This document shows, in pieces, positions 1 to 8,088 of a stretch of 51,117 nt of DNA. Position 1 is the stretch's first letter. Every line of letters begins with the position of its first letter. The position numbers and the translations under genes were made by a program. The stretch covers positions 1 to 51,117 of the forward strand of contig JABLXH010000027.1 in the NCBI GenBank assembly GCA_013178155.1. The letters run 5' to 3'. The stretch comes from Armatimonadota bacterium. GTDB lineage: Bacteria; Armatimonadota; Zipacnadia; Zipacnadales; UBA11051. Under the pieces are notes generated by a model. That model was given only the letters and a program-made list of their open reading frames with translations. It did not search any database and was not told where the DNA came from.

Positions 1-51
1 CCGCCTCTACAGACAATCTGCTACGGCGGAAGTTCCCCCAACAGGTGAGCG

Positions 52-1374
52 ATGTCTCCTCGGATTGCCCTCTTGACAGTCGGTCATCCCGACTACCCGA
101 TGGAGGTCGGGGCACAGCTCGGCCATCACATGTGCGAGGCACTGGTTGCTGCCGGTGTTGACATCGTCTGGGATGGCGAGGCCGTGGTGGACTACCTGGG
201 GGCCGCCAAGGCAGCCCGCGAGGCCCTGCGGGCTGACCCAGAAGGCATCATCCTCTTCCTGGCCACCTGGATCGAGTGTTCCACGGCACTGGCCGCGATC
301 CGCGAGGTGGAGCATCTGCCACTCGCGCTGTGGGCCATACCGATGTTCGAGCAGGACGGCGTTCGACAGTCCACTGGCTCCTTTGTGGCAGCGTGTGCGC
401 TAAGGCCGGCCCTGATCCGCATGGGCTACCGCCCCAAGCTCTTAGTGGGCTTCCCTGACGACCCTCCTACTTCCGCTGCCGCCCGGTCGTTCTGCTATGC
501 TGCCCACTGCACAGAGCGCCTCAAGCGGACCCGTCTGGGGCTGGTGGGCTACTCTGCCATGTCCATCTATCCCGGCACCTTCGACCACGTGTTGCTCCGG
601 CGCCACATTGGCCCCGAGGTCGTCCATCTCGACACCTACACACTGGTCACTGCGGCGGAAAGGGTCAGTGGCGAGGCCATTGGCGAGGTGGAGGCCCTGC
701 TGAGGAGAACTTGTGGCATAGAGACGGAAGAGGAGCGGCTACGCAAGGCATGTCGGTTGGCGGTTGCTGCCTCTGACCTGGCAGCCCAACACCATCTGCA
801 CGCCCTGAACGTGAAGTGTCAGTACGAGCTCTCCCAGCAGTACGGCATGACCGCATGTGTACCCATGGCGGTACTGGCAGGACGTGGGATTGTCGCGAGC
901 TGTGAGGGCGACGTGATGGTAACCGTGAGCCAGGTCATGCTGCACTACCTCAGCAACCAGGTCACGACATACGGCGACATTCTCGATCTGCAGGGTCCGG
1001 AGATGCTCTTGTCGGCTTGCGGGTTCGCTCCGTTCTCGATGGCGGATCCCTCGCGGCCCCGGGCCATACGCGAGCTTGACTACCCAGGCTTTGATGGCAT
1101 CATCTGCTCATTCGCGCTGCAGCCAGGGCCAGTGACCTTTGCGCGGCTGGCGGAGGGGAAGGGAGACTACTACCTGGTTTACGGACTCGGCCAAGGAGTC
1201 CACACCGACCTGCGGCAGGGACGGTTCCCGGCACTGCGGGTTGTGCTCGAGGGGGAGCCTGACAGGCTCATGGAACACCTGCCGTCGCAACACCTCGCGC
1301 TCTGCTGCGGCCACCTCGCCGACGAGCTCGAGGACGCCTGCCGCATACTCGGGATCAGGGCTATCCGCATCTAG
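52..1374 (+). CDS. L-fucose/L-arabinose isomerase-like protein
   Basis: A 440-residue cytoplasmic protein that resembles the L-fucose isomerase-like fold. The region around residues 284-287 (Cys-Glu-Gly-Asp), the Gly-Asp-Ile-Leu-Asp stretch at 308-312 and a late His-rich segment (HLPSQH, near 413) correspond to the divalent-metal ligands Glu, Asp and His of fucose isomerase. Known members interconvert aldoses and ketoses, but many in this wider group have no assigned substrate, so I infer only an isomerase-type fold. The ATG is preceded by AGGTGA a few bases upstream. The creatininase-family gene starts 13 bp after its stop, so the two are probably co-transcribed. Upstream, one frame is open from the window edge to a TGA at 46-48 and may be the tail of another gene, but 16 codons are too few to call. 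Confidence 0.72.
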   Translation: MSPRIALLTVGHPDYPMEVGAQLGHHMCEALVAAGVDIVWDGEAVVDYLGAAKAAREALRADPEGIILFLATWIECSTALAAIREVEHLPLALWAIPMFEQDGVRQSTGSFVAACALRPALIRMGYRPKLLVGFPDDPPTSAAARSFCYAAHCTERLKRTRLGLVGYSAMSIYPGTFDHVLLRRHIGPEVVHLDTYTLVTAAERVSGEAIGEVEALLRRTCGIETEEERLRKACRLAVAASDLAAQHHLHALNVKCQYELSQQYGMTACVPMAVLAGRGIVASCEGDVMVTVSQVMLHYLSNQVTTYGDILDLQGPEMLLSACGFAPFSMADPSRPRAIRELDYPGFDGIICSFALQPGPVTFARLAEGKGDYYLVYGLGQGVHTDLRQGRFPALRVVLEGEPDRLMEHLPSQHLALCCGHLADELEDACRILGIRAIRI

Positions 1375-1387
1375 GCAGGAGGGCATC

Positions 1388-2176
1388 GTGTACCGTTTCG
1401 GACAACTCAGAAGCCCGCAGCTTGGCGACCTCATTGGTAAGAATCCCTTGGCCCTTATCCCCATCGGTCAACTGGAGGAGCATGGCCCCCACCTCCCCGT
1501 CAACACGGACTTCGTGATCGCCGAACGGCTGTCGGAGGCATGCGCTGAGCAACTGCAGGAGCTGCCGTGCCTCTTGCTTCCGGGCGTCTGGTCAGGCTAC
1601 TCGGGCAAAGAGCTTACCCACTGGCCGGGGACAATCCGTGTGCGCACGCGGGTCTTCGCCGACCTCATCTATGACATCGTGCACAGCCTCGTTGCAATGG
1701 GGTTCAGGAAGATAGCCACGGTCAACGGTCATGGCCATCATCCGGCGCTTCTCGAGATTGTTGCACGGGAGGTCGCCGACGCCGCGGGTGTCTACATCGC
1801 CTGCGTGGACGTAGCAAAGATGGCAGCTCCAGCAGTGGCTCGGTACCGCAAGTCGCCTCCAGGAGGCTGCATACACGGCGGTGAGTTTGAAACATCGCTT
1901 ATGCTCTATCTAACAGACGACGTGGACATGGCGGTCGCCACCGCCGAGGACGTCTTCCGCTACTCCTCCCCCAACGTGCCGGCTGACGGGTTCGCCGGGA
2001 GCAAGAAGGCTTTCTGGAGCACCTGGGGCATACAGCGAAGCAAGACAGGGGTCTACGGGGATCCCACGCTCGCTACTCGCGAGACCGGCGAGGCGATCTA
2101 CAGGGAGACGCTGGAGAACCTGGTCGGGTTTCTGCGCGAGTATCACGCCGCCGAGCCCGCGGATTGGAGCGACTGA
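1388..2176 (+). CDS. Creatininase-family amidohydrolase
   Basis: A 262-residue member of the creatininase/FAPy-deformylase family, metal-dependent enzymes that open cyclic amides or remove formyl groups. The metal-binding signature is clear: IPIGQLEEHGPHLPVNTD at about residues 25-41 (Glu-His and Asp ligands), NGHGHH at 113-118, and a GGEFETS segment near 165. The open frame extends far upstream into the isomerase gene, but AGGAGG at 1377-1382 sits 5 bases before a GTG at 1388, and family similarity begins there. The substrate cannot be named. Pairing with an isomerase-like gene suggests a small catabolic unit for a sugar- or amide-containing compound (inference). Confidence 0.85.
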   Translation: MYRFGQLRSPQLGDLIGKNPLALIPIGQLEEHGPHLPVNTDFVIAERLSEACAEQLQELPCLLLPGVWSGYSGKELTHWPGTIRVRTRVFADLIYDIVHSLVAMGFRKIATVNGHGHHPALLEIVAREVADAAGVYIACVDVAKMAAPAVARYRKSPPGGCIHGGEFETSLMLYLTDDVDMAVATAEDVFRYSSPNVPADGFAGSKKAFWSTWGIQRSKTGVYGDPTLATRETGEAIYRETLENLVGFLREYHAAEPADWSD

Positions 2177-2216
2177 CGCAGCCAGCCGAGAAGCTTTGGG
2201 CGGCAGCAGACCGACG

Positions 2217-2245
2217 CTGAACGGACGTCCCGGGAATCCGTTTCA
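2217..2245. terminator. Hairpin between convergent genes
   Basis: Inverted repeat CTGAACGGA / TCCGTTTCAG (one bulged base, 11-nt loop) in the 77-bp gap between the convergent creatininase-family and GNAT genes. Position suggests a bidirectional terminator. There is only a short T run, so strength is uncertain. Confidence 0.4.
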
Positions 2246-2253
2246 GACGAAGG

Positions 2254-3135
2254 TCAGCCTACCTCTGGCCCCAGGATGGCGTACTGCCACTCGGGCCGAC
2301 CCGGAGACGTATTGCGGCCGCGGTACATGCGGATGAACTCCCGCTGCTTTTCGAAGCCACTCGACTGCACCAGTTCGACGGCAGCGCGATTGGGCAGCAA
2401 GACGTCCACGAACGTGGGTAAGTCCCCCACAGTGCCTCTCCCCCACTCCCATAGAGCTGTGGCCACGTCAGCGTTCTCCGCGACCAGAGGCCCCAGGTAG
2501 GCGGCCTTCTGTCCCGGCCTTACCGCAACGTATCCGCTCAACTCACCCTCGTCCGTGCACCTTCCCGCCACTCGCACAGAGGGGTCCGTCAGCAGGAGGT
2601 TCAGGAGCCGGCCTCGGTCGGCGCCGAAAACAGCGGCATCCAAAGCCAGGATGGCACCCAGGTCATCAATAGTCAGTTGGCGCATGCCGGGCACACGCTT
2701 CACCGACGCCAGGCCTCTGCCCAGCCAACGCTCGAGCCCATACTCGTCCACGAACCCCATGGTGTCGTAGAGCGCCTTGCCCATCGGCGTGGCATCAAGC
2801 TTCACGGCGCTGACTCCCAGGCCCTCCAAGTGGTCTATGCCAGCATCAAGCAGTGCCCGCCCAATGCCCCGGCGCCGGTAGTCAGGGTGAACCAGGACCA
2901 TTCCGACCCAACCGAAAAGCCGCTCATAGGCTATCGTGGTGCACGTGCCCACACCAGTCCCGGCGACTTCGGCCACAAAGCACCCATCGGGTTCGGCAGC
3001 CAGCAGCCTCTCCCAGTCGCCACGCAACTGGTTCCAGCCGGCCATGTCCTTGAGCATCATGCCCAGGCCAACGTCACTTGCTGTCATCCTGCGTATGACA
3101 GTCTGGTTTTCCAACGCAGACCTCCGTTGCCTCAT
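2254..3135 (-). CDS. Two-domain GNAT N-acetyltransferase
   Basis: A 293-residue protein made of two GNAT-type halves. The first carries the acetyl-CoA pyrophosphate-binding motif RRRGIG (about residues 88-93) after a VLVHPDY strand. The second (about 150-285) resembles the C-terminal Acetyltransf_18-type domain, ending in SGFEKQREFIRMYRG. Such enzymes acetylate amines; the acceptor is unknown. The ATG at 3135 overlaps the polyferredoxin gene by 62 bp and has a poor ribosome-binding site. An in-frame ATG at 3087 would reduce the overlap to 14 bp and lies closer to the start of domain similarity, so the exact start is open. It is the last gene of the leftward group that begins with the MocA oxidoreductase. 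Confidence 0.85.
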   Translation of the reverse strand: MRQRRSALENQTVIRRMTASDVGLGMMLKDMAGWNQLRGDWERLLAAEPDGCFVAEVAGTGVGTCTTIAYERLFGWVGMVLVHPDYRRRGIGRALLDAGIDHLEGLGVSAVKLDATPMGKALYDTMGFVDEYGLERWLGRGLASVKRVPGMRQLTIDDLGAILALDAAVFGADRGRLLNLLLTDPSVRVAGRCTDEGELSGYVAVRPGQKAAYLGPLVAENADVATALWEWGRGTVGDLPTFVDVLLPNRAAVELVQSSGFEKQREFIRMYRGRNTSPGRPEWQYAILGPEVG

Positions 3136-4012
3136 GGCAGGTAATGCCGGAACGTCGCGCGGTTCCGGCTTCCTTCGCCAGGAGATCCCGCCAGATCGGC
3201 TGAGACTTTATCGCGTCGTACGGACACTTGGTGCACTCCAGACAACTGATGCAGGCATGGCTGTTGACGTCACGCCGCGGGTCGATCCCCTGTGGGCAGT
3301 TCCGGACGCACAGCTGGCAGTCAACGCACCGCCTATCATCGAATCGCGTCTGCCAGGCGCTGTACCTGACAAACAAGGAGAAGAAGGCGCCCAGAGGGCA
3401 GACGGCGCCACAGAAGGGGCGTCGCCAGACGTAAGCGGCAGCGATGGTGACGGCGAGGATCGCCAGCTTCAGATACCACATCATGCCGAGCTGGCTGCGC
3501 AGGTCCGGCTGCAAGAGCGGCTGGGGTATGGAGCCCTCGAGAGCTCCCATCGGGCAGAGCTTGGAGAACCACGCTTCTCCCGTGTAGTAGGGGATTACGA
3601 GGACAAGAACTACCAGTGAGACGTACCGCAGATAGGTGGTCCAGCCTGGTATCCGGAGCCGCTTGCCCCGGCGCCCGACGAGCTCCTGGAACCAGCCAAA
3701 GGGACACAGCCAGCCGCACATCAGGCGACCGAAAAGGGCCGAGAAAAGTACCAGGGTTCCCAGGACGTAGAAGGGGATGACCGAGGCCAGCGGGGCGCCG
3801 GCGCGGAGGGATAGACGAGCGGCAGCAGCGCTGTTCTGCAGGGCGCCGATTGGGCAGGCGAAGCTCGCCGTCGGGCACGACCAGCAGTTCAGTACAGGAT
3901 AGCAGAAACCCTTAAAGCCAGACAGGAAATACGAATTGGCGAAGAGGGTTGATACGAACTGCACCCAGCCACGCAATGGCAGCCATGCGACTATACGGCG
4001 CAGCAATCTCAT
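3074..4012 (-). CDS. NapH-like membrane polyferredoxin (4Fe-4S)
   Basis: A 312-residue integral membrane iron-sulfur protein of the NapH/NosR/YccM type. It has several hydrophobic segments (about 18-35, 75-98, 128-146, 180-198), the paired CxxxCP motifs CGWLCPFG (99-105) and CGAVCPLG (201-207), extra CP sites (C53, C103, C153), and two ferredoxin clusters at C229/C232/C235/C239 and C254/C257/C260/C263. The family passes electrons between membrane donors and periplasmic or cytoplasmic reductases; the partner here is not identified. An additional Cys-rich N-terminus (C37, C43, C46) and C-terminal Cys residues (C292, C299, C305) are notable. Its ATG lies one base after the stop of the 49-residue CXXC gene, which indicates translational coupling. 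Confidence 0.85.
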   Translation of the reverse strand: MRLLRRIVAWLPLRGWVQFVSTLFANSYFLSGFKGFCYPVLNCWSCPTASFACPIGALQNSAAAARLSLRAGAPLASVIPFYVLGTLVLFSALFGRLMCGWLCPFGWFQELVGRRGKRLRIPGWTTYLRYVSLVVLVLVIPYYTGEAWFSKLCPMGALEGSIPQPLLQPDLRSQLGMMWYLKLAILAVTIAAAYVWRRPFCGAVCPLGAFFSLFVRYSAWQTRFDDRRCVDCQLCVRNCPQGIDPRRDVNSHACISCLECTKCPYDAIKSQPIWRDLLAKEAGTARRSGITCHEATEVCVGKPDCHTQDDSK

Positions 4013-4013
4013 A

Positions 4014-4163
4014 TCAGCGTCCCAGCCCGATGCAGGACGTACACAGGGTCAAGGCCCAGGACTTGACCGTCTGATACTGCCCGTCATGCACACCGATCCA
4101 CATGGCGGCCACCGACGCGAGAGCAAGAGGGACCCACACGTATCGGCGCATCCACCTTCTCAT
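4014..4163 (-). CDS. 49-residue CXXC membrane peptide (CD1871A-like)
   Basis: A short gene read directly from the minus strand. It has a basic start (MRRWMRRY), one hydrophobic segment (about residues 8-24), a GxxDGQY stretch, and a C-terminal CTSCIGLG with the CXXC at 41-44. This is the layout of the small CD1871A-type CXXC family as I recall it: about 45 residues, one membrane anchor, terminal CXXC followed by a glycine-rich end. The stop (TGA) is separated by a single base from the ATG of the NapH-like polyferredoxin, so the pair is almost certainly co-translated. I infer that it is a redox partner or a cluster/thiol relay for that protein. In-frame GTG and TTG codons lie 6 and 2 codons upstream. 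The Shine-Dalgarno (AGGTGA) is distant from the ATG, so the GTG could be used. Confidence 0.65.
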   Translation of the reverse strand: MRRWMRRYVWVPLALASVAAMWIGVHDGQYQTVKSWALTLCTSCIGLGR

Positions 4164-4271
4164 GGGCAAACCGTCTCTCACCTGATGGCCGCACCAGTTC
4201 TCGCCCGACGGGCGCCGCGGGGAGTCGCGGGGGAGTGTTTGCGGCCCTACCCCGCCACAGGACTACCCGCC

Positions 4272-5066
4272 CTAGTCCAGCAGTGAGCGCAGGTAGAGCA
4301 GATCGCGACGCAGCGAGTCCTCTTTGTTCGGGCCTTCTTCTGCCGCAAACTCCACCGCAAAGTGGCCTGCGTAGCCCGCCCCGGTCAGACGCGAAATCAG
4401 GCGGCCATAGTCCACCACGCCTTCACCCAGGTGGACCCGCACCTCTCTGGTCGCGCCAGACGTATGGTCCAACCTGAAGTTCTGGCAATGAACGTGGACC
4501 ACGTAGGGCAGCACCGTCTCCAATCGGTCGTGCTGATCCTCCACACCGAGGTTACCAACCTGGAAGTTCAGACGGAAATTGGCCCTGCCCACTTCCTCGA
4601 CGAGACGCCGGGCGCTGGGGCCCGTGTCCGCCAGAGTGTCGTCGTGCATTTCCGCCGCAAACATCACGCTCATCTTGGCCGCTCGGTCGCACGCCTCCTG
4701 AATCTCGGCCACCGTGGCGTCCCAGACAGACTGCTTGGCATCCCTGGACCCCACATCCGAAGCCCAGACCCGCATGATCGGCGCCCGAAGTCCGTGAGCG
4801 GTGTGTAGGGCATCTGCCAGGGTGACGCTGTCATCGCGGCTCTGGGTGCGCCCAAAGACCAGATAGGAACCGAAAACAGGGAGCCTCAACCCGCGCTCCT
4901 CAACCATCTGCCGTACGCCCCGGACACGCGACTCGTCATAGGTCTCACTCACGTGTGGTTCCCTGCCCCACAGCTCCACGGCGCCAAAGCCGATGGCCCG
5001 GGCGGCGTCCAGCGCCACGTCAAGCAGCTTCTCTCGATAGCTGATGGTGCAGAGACAGATTCGCAT
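4272..5066 (-). CDS. Sugar phosphate isomerase/epimerase-like TIM barrel
   Basis: A 264-residue protein of the AP-endonuclease-2/xylose-isomerase-like superfamily. Metal-binding positions typical of the fold are visible: AVELWG in the first barrel strand (about 30-35), FAAEMHDD (about 136-143), VHVHCQNF (about 188-195) and FAVEFAAEEG near the C-terminus. Members isomerise or epimerise keto-sugars, inositol derivatives or hydroxypyruvate. It starts 2 bp after the MocA-family oxidoreductase gene. That pairing is typical of pathways in which a polyol or sugar is oxidised and then isomerised (established for inositol catabolism; inferred here). The specific substrate cannot be read from the sequence. 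Confidence 0.82.
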   Translation of the reverse strand: MRICLCTISYREKLLDVALDAARAIGFGAVELWGREPHVSETYDESRVRGVRQMVEERGLRLPVFGSYLVFGRTQSRDDSVTLADALHTAHGLRAPIMRVWASDVGSRDAKQSVWDATVAEIQEACDRAAKMSVMFAAEMHDDTLADTGPSARRLVEEVGRANFRLNFQVGNLGVEDQHDRLETVLPYVVHVHCQNFRLDHTSGATREVRVHLGEGVVDYGRLISRLTGAGYAGHFAVEFAAEEGPNKEDSLRRDLLYLRSLLD

Positions 5067-5068
5067 GG

Positions 5069-6124
5069 TCAGGGGAGATCCACCGGTTGTCCTGTCTCTG
5101 CCGACTCGATTGCGGCCAGCAGGACTCTGGTGTTCTGGAGGCCGTCGTCGGGCGTGATGAGTGGTGGCTTGCCACTAACGACGCACTCCGCAAAGTGCAG
5201 GATGCTTTCGACACCGAAACCTCTGGCTTTCCCGTAGATGTCCATCACAACATTTGTGTCGGGGAACATCACGCCGGGAGTCGCACCAAAGGGTCTCAAC
5301 GGATGTTCACTGTAGAACTCCACCGTGTCGCTCTTGATCGGGCTGAAAAGAGCCGTGCCCTGCGAGCCGACGAACTCGCATTTCAGGTCAGCCACCGTGG
5401 GATACGCGTCCGAAAGGATCCAGCAGTTCTCTATGTGAGCAACTCCCCCACCCCGGAGTTCGCAGATGGTGTGGAAGAAGTCAGGTGTGTCCAGGCCGCG
5501 TTGTTTCAGAACTCGCGACCGGCTCACGCAGTACACTCGCTGGACCTCATCACTGAAGAGCCACCGCACCAGGTCCACGGAGTGAGATCCCAAGAACCAC
5601 AACACACTGGACTTTCCACCCCAGCTCAGCATCCCCGTCGGCACATAGATGGTGTCATTCAGCCGCAGCGACATCATCTGCGGCTCGCCCATCAGCCCCG
5701 CCTCGATGGCCTGCTTGAGCGCCACGAAAGAGGGGTTGAAACGGTTGTGGAAGTCCACCATAAGTGTCACGCCGTTGTCCCGGGCGGCGGAGATGATGGC
5801 TTGGCAGTCTTCCAACGTGGTTGCCATCGGTTTCTCGATGAGGATGTGCTTGCCAGCCTGGGCTGCGGCGACCGCGATCTCGCGATGCAGGAAATCTGGC
5901 GTGACAATGGAAACCGCGGCCACGTCATCCCTCGCCAGCAGGTCCCTGTAGTCCGTGGTGTAGCTCTCGACTCCGTACGCTGCCGCCCGCTCCCGGGCCA
6001 GTTGCTCGTTGCTGTCACAGACGCAGGTGAGGCGTGCATGGGGCGAGGTGCGGTAAGCCTTCAGATGGGTTTCACCCCATACTCCTAGGCCGATGACGCC
6101 GAAACCAACCTGGTCACAGGACAT
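5069..6124 (-). CDS. Gfo/Idh/MocA-family NAD(P)-dependent oxidoreductase
   Basis: A 351-residue cytoplasmic dehydrogenase. The N-terminal Rossmann motif is VIGLGVWGETH, and the family signature EKPMATT marks the active-site lysine; the C-terminal half is the GFO/IDH beta-sheet domain with a SHSVDLVRW helix carrying the usual His. The family oxidises hydroxyl groups of sugars, inositols or glycosides using NAD(P). The frame allows an ATG at 6133, but GGAGG at 6134-6138 directly abuts that codon. The ATG at 6124 lies nine bases from it and is the better start, with a TTG just before it as an alternative. A consensus promoter lies upstream. The next gene is an isomerase-like TIM barrel 2 bp away. 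Confidence 0.88.
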   Translation of the reverse strand: MSCDQVGFGVIGLGVWGETHLKAYRTSPHARLTCVCDSNEQLARERAAAYGVESYTTDYRDLLARDDVAAVSIVTPDFLHREIAVAAAQAGKHILIEKPMATTLEDCQAIISAARDNGVTLMVDFHNRFNPSFVALKQAIEAGLMGEPQMMSLRLNDTIYVPTGMLSWGGKSSVLWFLGSHSVDLVRWLFSDEVQRVYCVSRSRVLKQRGLDTPDFFHTICELRGGGVAHIENCWILSDAYPTVADLKCEFVGSQGTALFSPIKSDTVEFYSEHPLRPFGATPGVMFPDTNVVMDIYGKARGFGVESILHFAECVVSGKPPLITPDDGLQNTRVLLAAIESAETGQPVDLP

Positions 6125-6173
6125 CAACTGCATCCTCCCGATCCGCCGAGTCTGGGTCTGGCGGGCAGTCAGG

Positions 6174-6203
6174 ATTATAGGCCACGGGAAGAGAGCCTGT
6201 CAA
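6174..6203 (-). promoter_or_regulatory. Consensus sigma70-type promoter for the MocA operon
   Basis: On the minus strand TTGACA (6198-6203) and TATAAT (6174-6179) are separated by 18 bases; both hexamers match the consensus exactly. Transcription would begin near 6167, giving a leader of about 43 bases before the oxidoreductase ATG at 6124. It also lies downstream of the ProRS-like gene and so separates that long run from the MocA group. Confidence 0.85.
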
Positions 6204-6319
6204 CGAAACGCCGTGCTAAGGTCTTGTTCCGGTGGTTCCACACGGCCCGAGGGGACACTGAAGAGTACGGGCAGCACCAGAGCCGCGTCAGTTGGCGGCC
6301 AGGGGCCAACGCGCGCACA

Positions 6320-8029
6320 TCAACCGGATAGGAACTCCGAGACTACAGAAACGACATCGCTCAGCGTGGCAGTAGCTTCAAGCCCGCCCGACCGTCGCCG
6401 GACCTCAACGACTCCATCCTGCGCCAGTCGCTTGCCGACGACGATGACCACAGGGTACCCGACCAGGTCCGCCTGGTAGAACTTGGTCCCTGGCCGAATG
6501 TCTCGGTCGTCCAGCAGGACGTCTCGGCCGGCCTCCCGCAGTTGCCCATAGAGGCCCTCGGCTGCACTGACCTGAGAGGGGGACTGCTTGTCCAGAAGCA
6601 GGATCGCCACCTCGAAGGGGGCAACCTGTCGCGGCCAGGCGATTCCCCCGCTGTCGTGGTGCTGCTCGACCACCGCGCAAATGCACCCCACGAGGTCAAC
6701 GCTGCACAGACCGAGCAGGACCGGTCTGCTCAGACCTTCAGTGTCGGCGTAATTCACATCCAGCGCTGTCGCCGTCGCAGGCGGGAACATCTCAGCCCTC
6801 GCCAGCTCGGCGGTCACCACAGCGTCCAGGGCACTCTCTGCACAGACCGGGCACAAGTCTCCCTCGCCAGCCAAGCGCAGGTCCATGACCTCGTCAGGCA
6901 CAAAGTCGCGCCCCACTGCTGCATGCACCAGGTGCATGTCGGTCCTGTTCGCCCCCAGGACGCAATCATGCATGCCAGCAACCTCGTGATCCGCTATCAC
7001 TGCCACGTCCTTGGGCAGGCCTAAGGGTCCACTGAACCCCACCTCAGCACCCGTCAGGTCCCGGATCTCGTCCGGCACGGCAAGACGAAGGCTAGCGGCT
7101 CCCAGAGCTCGGCGCAGCTTGGTCTCGCTGAGCTGACGATCACCCCGAACCAGGGCGGCCACGAAGGTATCGTCGCAGCGGTAGATCAGGGTCTTGACCA
7201 GTGTGTCAGGCGTCGTCGCCAGTTGCGCGCAGACGGCCTGAACCGTGCGGGCACCGGGTGTTTCAACCAGTTGTAGGGCGGGCTGAGCAGCACTCGCGGG
7301 CGGTGTCTCAGGGGCCCGCACCACGCAGTCATGCGGTGACGCGGTGTGGCCGCAGCGTGAACAGTGAAGCACGACTTGTCTGCCATCGGCTGACGGCGTA
7401 AGTATGCGCCTTTGGGTGGTCTCCTGTGCGCTCACCTCGGTGACGTAGAGCGATGCCGCGTCGAGGCCCAGTTTCACCAGAGCCCGGTGTATCCCGACGC
7501 AGACATCCGAGACAGACTGCTCCTGACCGCGGCGCGTCGCATCCATAGTGCAGACGTCGAGCCACGGAGACTCTCCACGGTGCACCCCTTCTGGCGCCGA
7601 GCCTCCGCCACTGGAGACCACTGGACCAACCCCAAAGAACCGCCTGGGCAAGTCGCGGTAGGAAGTGATGCCACAACCCACCACAACCGCCAGGAGAGAC
7701 CCATAGCGAGGATACACGACGAGGTCACGCTGACGAGAGTCACGAGCTACGACTTCACCGGGGCGATCGGCGATGGTCGCAGCGAATGCCTCCCAGGTCT
7801 CCAGGGGGACAAGACCAGGGAACACCACCTCCAGCGCCCCCGCGCTCACCATCTCAGCCCGAAAGATGCTCAGCATCCGGCAAAGAACGCGACAGCCCAG
7901 CGGCAACAGCATAGAGCCGCTTGCCAGGCGACCGAGGAAGCCCCCGCGAGTCAGGAGCTTCTCCACTTCACCCCGGGCCTCAGGGGGTGCATCCTTCGAG
8001 CTTGGCGCGTAGAAAGCAGTCGCTCGCAC
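6320..8029 (-). CDS. ProRS homologue lacking class II catalytic motifs
   Basis: A 569-residue protein collinear with bacterial-type prolyl-tRNA synthetase over its full length, in the usual proS position after ispG. Editing (INS) domain residues 252-382 keep LVKTL with Lys279, LVRGD (294-298) and the GLP/GAN loop. The anticodon-binding domain (468-569) keeps LLDDRD and RPGTKF. The aminoacylation centre does not survive: the GPTHEE loop is YPRYGS (106-111), the arginine-rich motif 2 region (134-160) is Gly/Ser/Val-rich, and the GCYGIGVTR motif 3 is GLCSVDLVG (440-448). The alignment stays in one frame, so this is substitution rather than a frameshift. GTG start with AGGAG 8 bases upstream. It probably cannot charge tRNA; a role in trans-editing of mischarged tRNA-Pro or in regulation is inference. 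Confidence 0.85.
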   Translation of the reverse strand: MRATAFYAPSSKDAPPEARGEVEKLLTRGGFLGRLASGSMLLPLGCRVLCRMLSIFRAEMVSAGALEVVFPGLVPLETWEAFAATIADRPGEVVARDSRQRDLVVYPRYGSLLAVVVGCGITSYRDLPRRFFGVGPVVSSGGGSAPEGVHRGESPWLDVCTMDATRRGQEQSVSDVCVGIHRALVKLGLDAASLYVTEVSAQETTQRRILTPSADGRQVVLHCSRCGHTASPHDCVVRAPETPPASAAQPALQLVETPGARTVQAVCAQLATTPDTLVKTLIYRCDDTFVAALVRGDRQLSETKLRRALGAASLRLAVPDEIRDLTGAEVGFSGPLGLPKDVAVIADHEVAGMHDCVLGANRTDMHLVHAAVGRDFVPDEVMDLRLAGEGDLCPVCAESALDAVVTAELARAEMFPPATATALDVNYADTEGLSRPVLLGLCSVDLVGCICAVVEQHHDSGGIAWPRQVAPFEVAILLLDKQSPSQVSAAEGLYGQLREAGRDVLLDDRDIRPGTKFYQADLVGYPVVIVVGKRLAQDGVVEVRRRSGGLEATATLSDVVSVVSEFLSG

Positions 8030-8088
8030 CGTAGCTTCTCCTGTCGGTGATGGGGTCTCCGAGAGGGCGTCTGGGGCCGCAAAGGCTG

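Noticed and set aside
1-48. C-terminus of an upstream gene ending in TGA at 46-48
   Set aside because: Only 16 codons are in the window and other frames are also open; the evidence is too weak to annotate.
6320-8029. Frameshifted or pseudogenised proS
   Set aside because: The alignment with ProRS stays in one frame through the altered motifs, the editing and anticodon domains are intact and the gene has a good ribosome-binding site, so decay by frameshift does not explain it.
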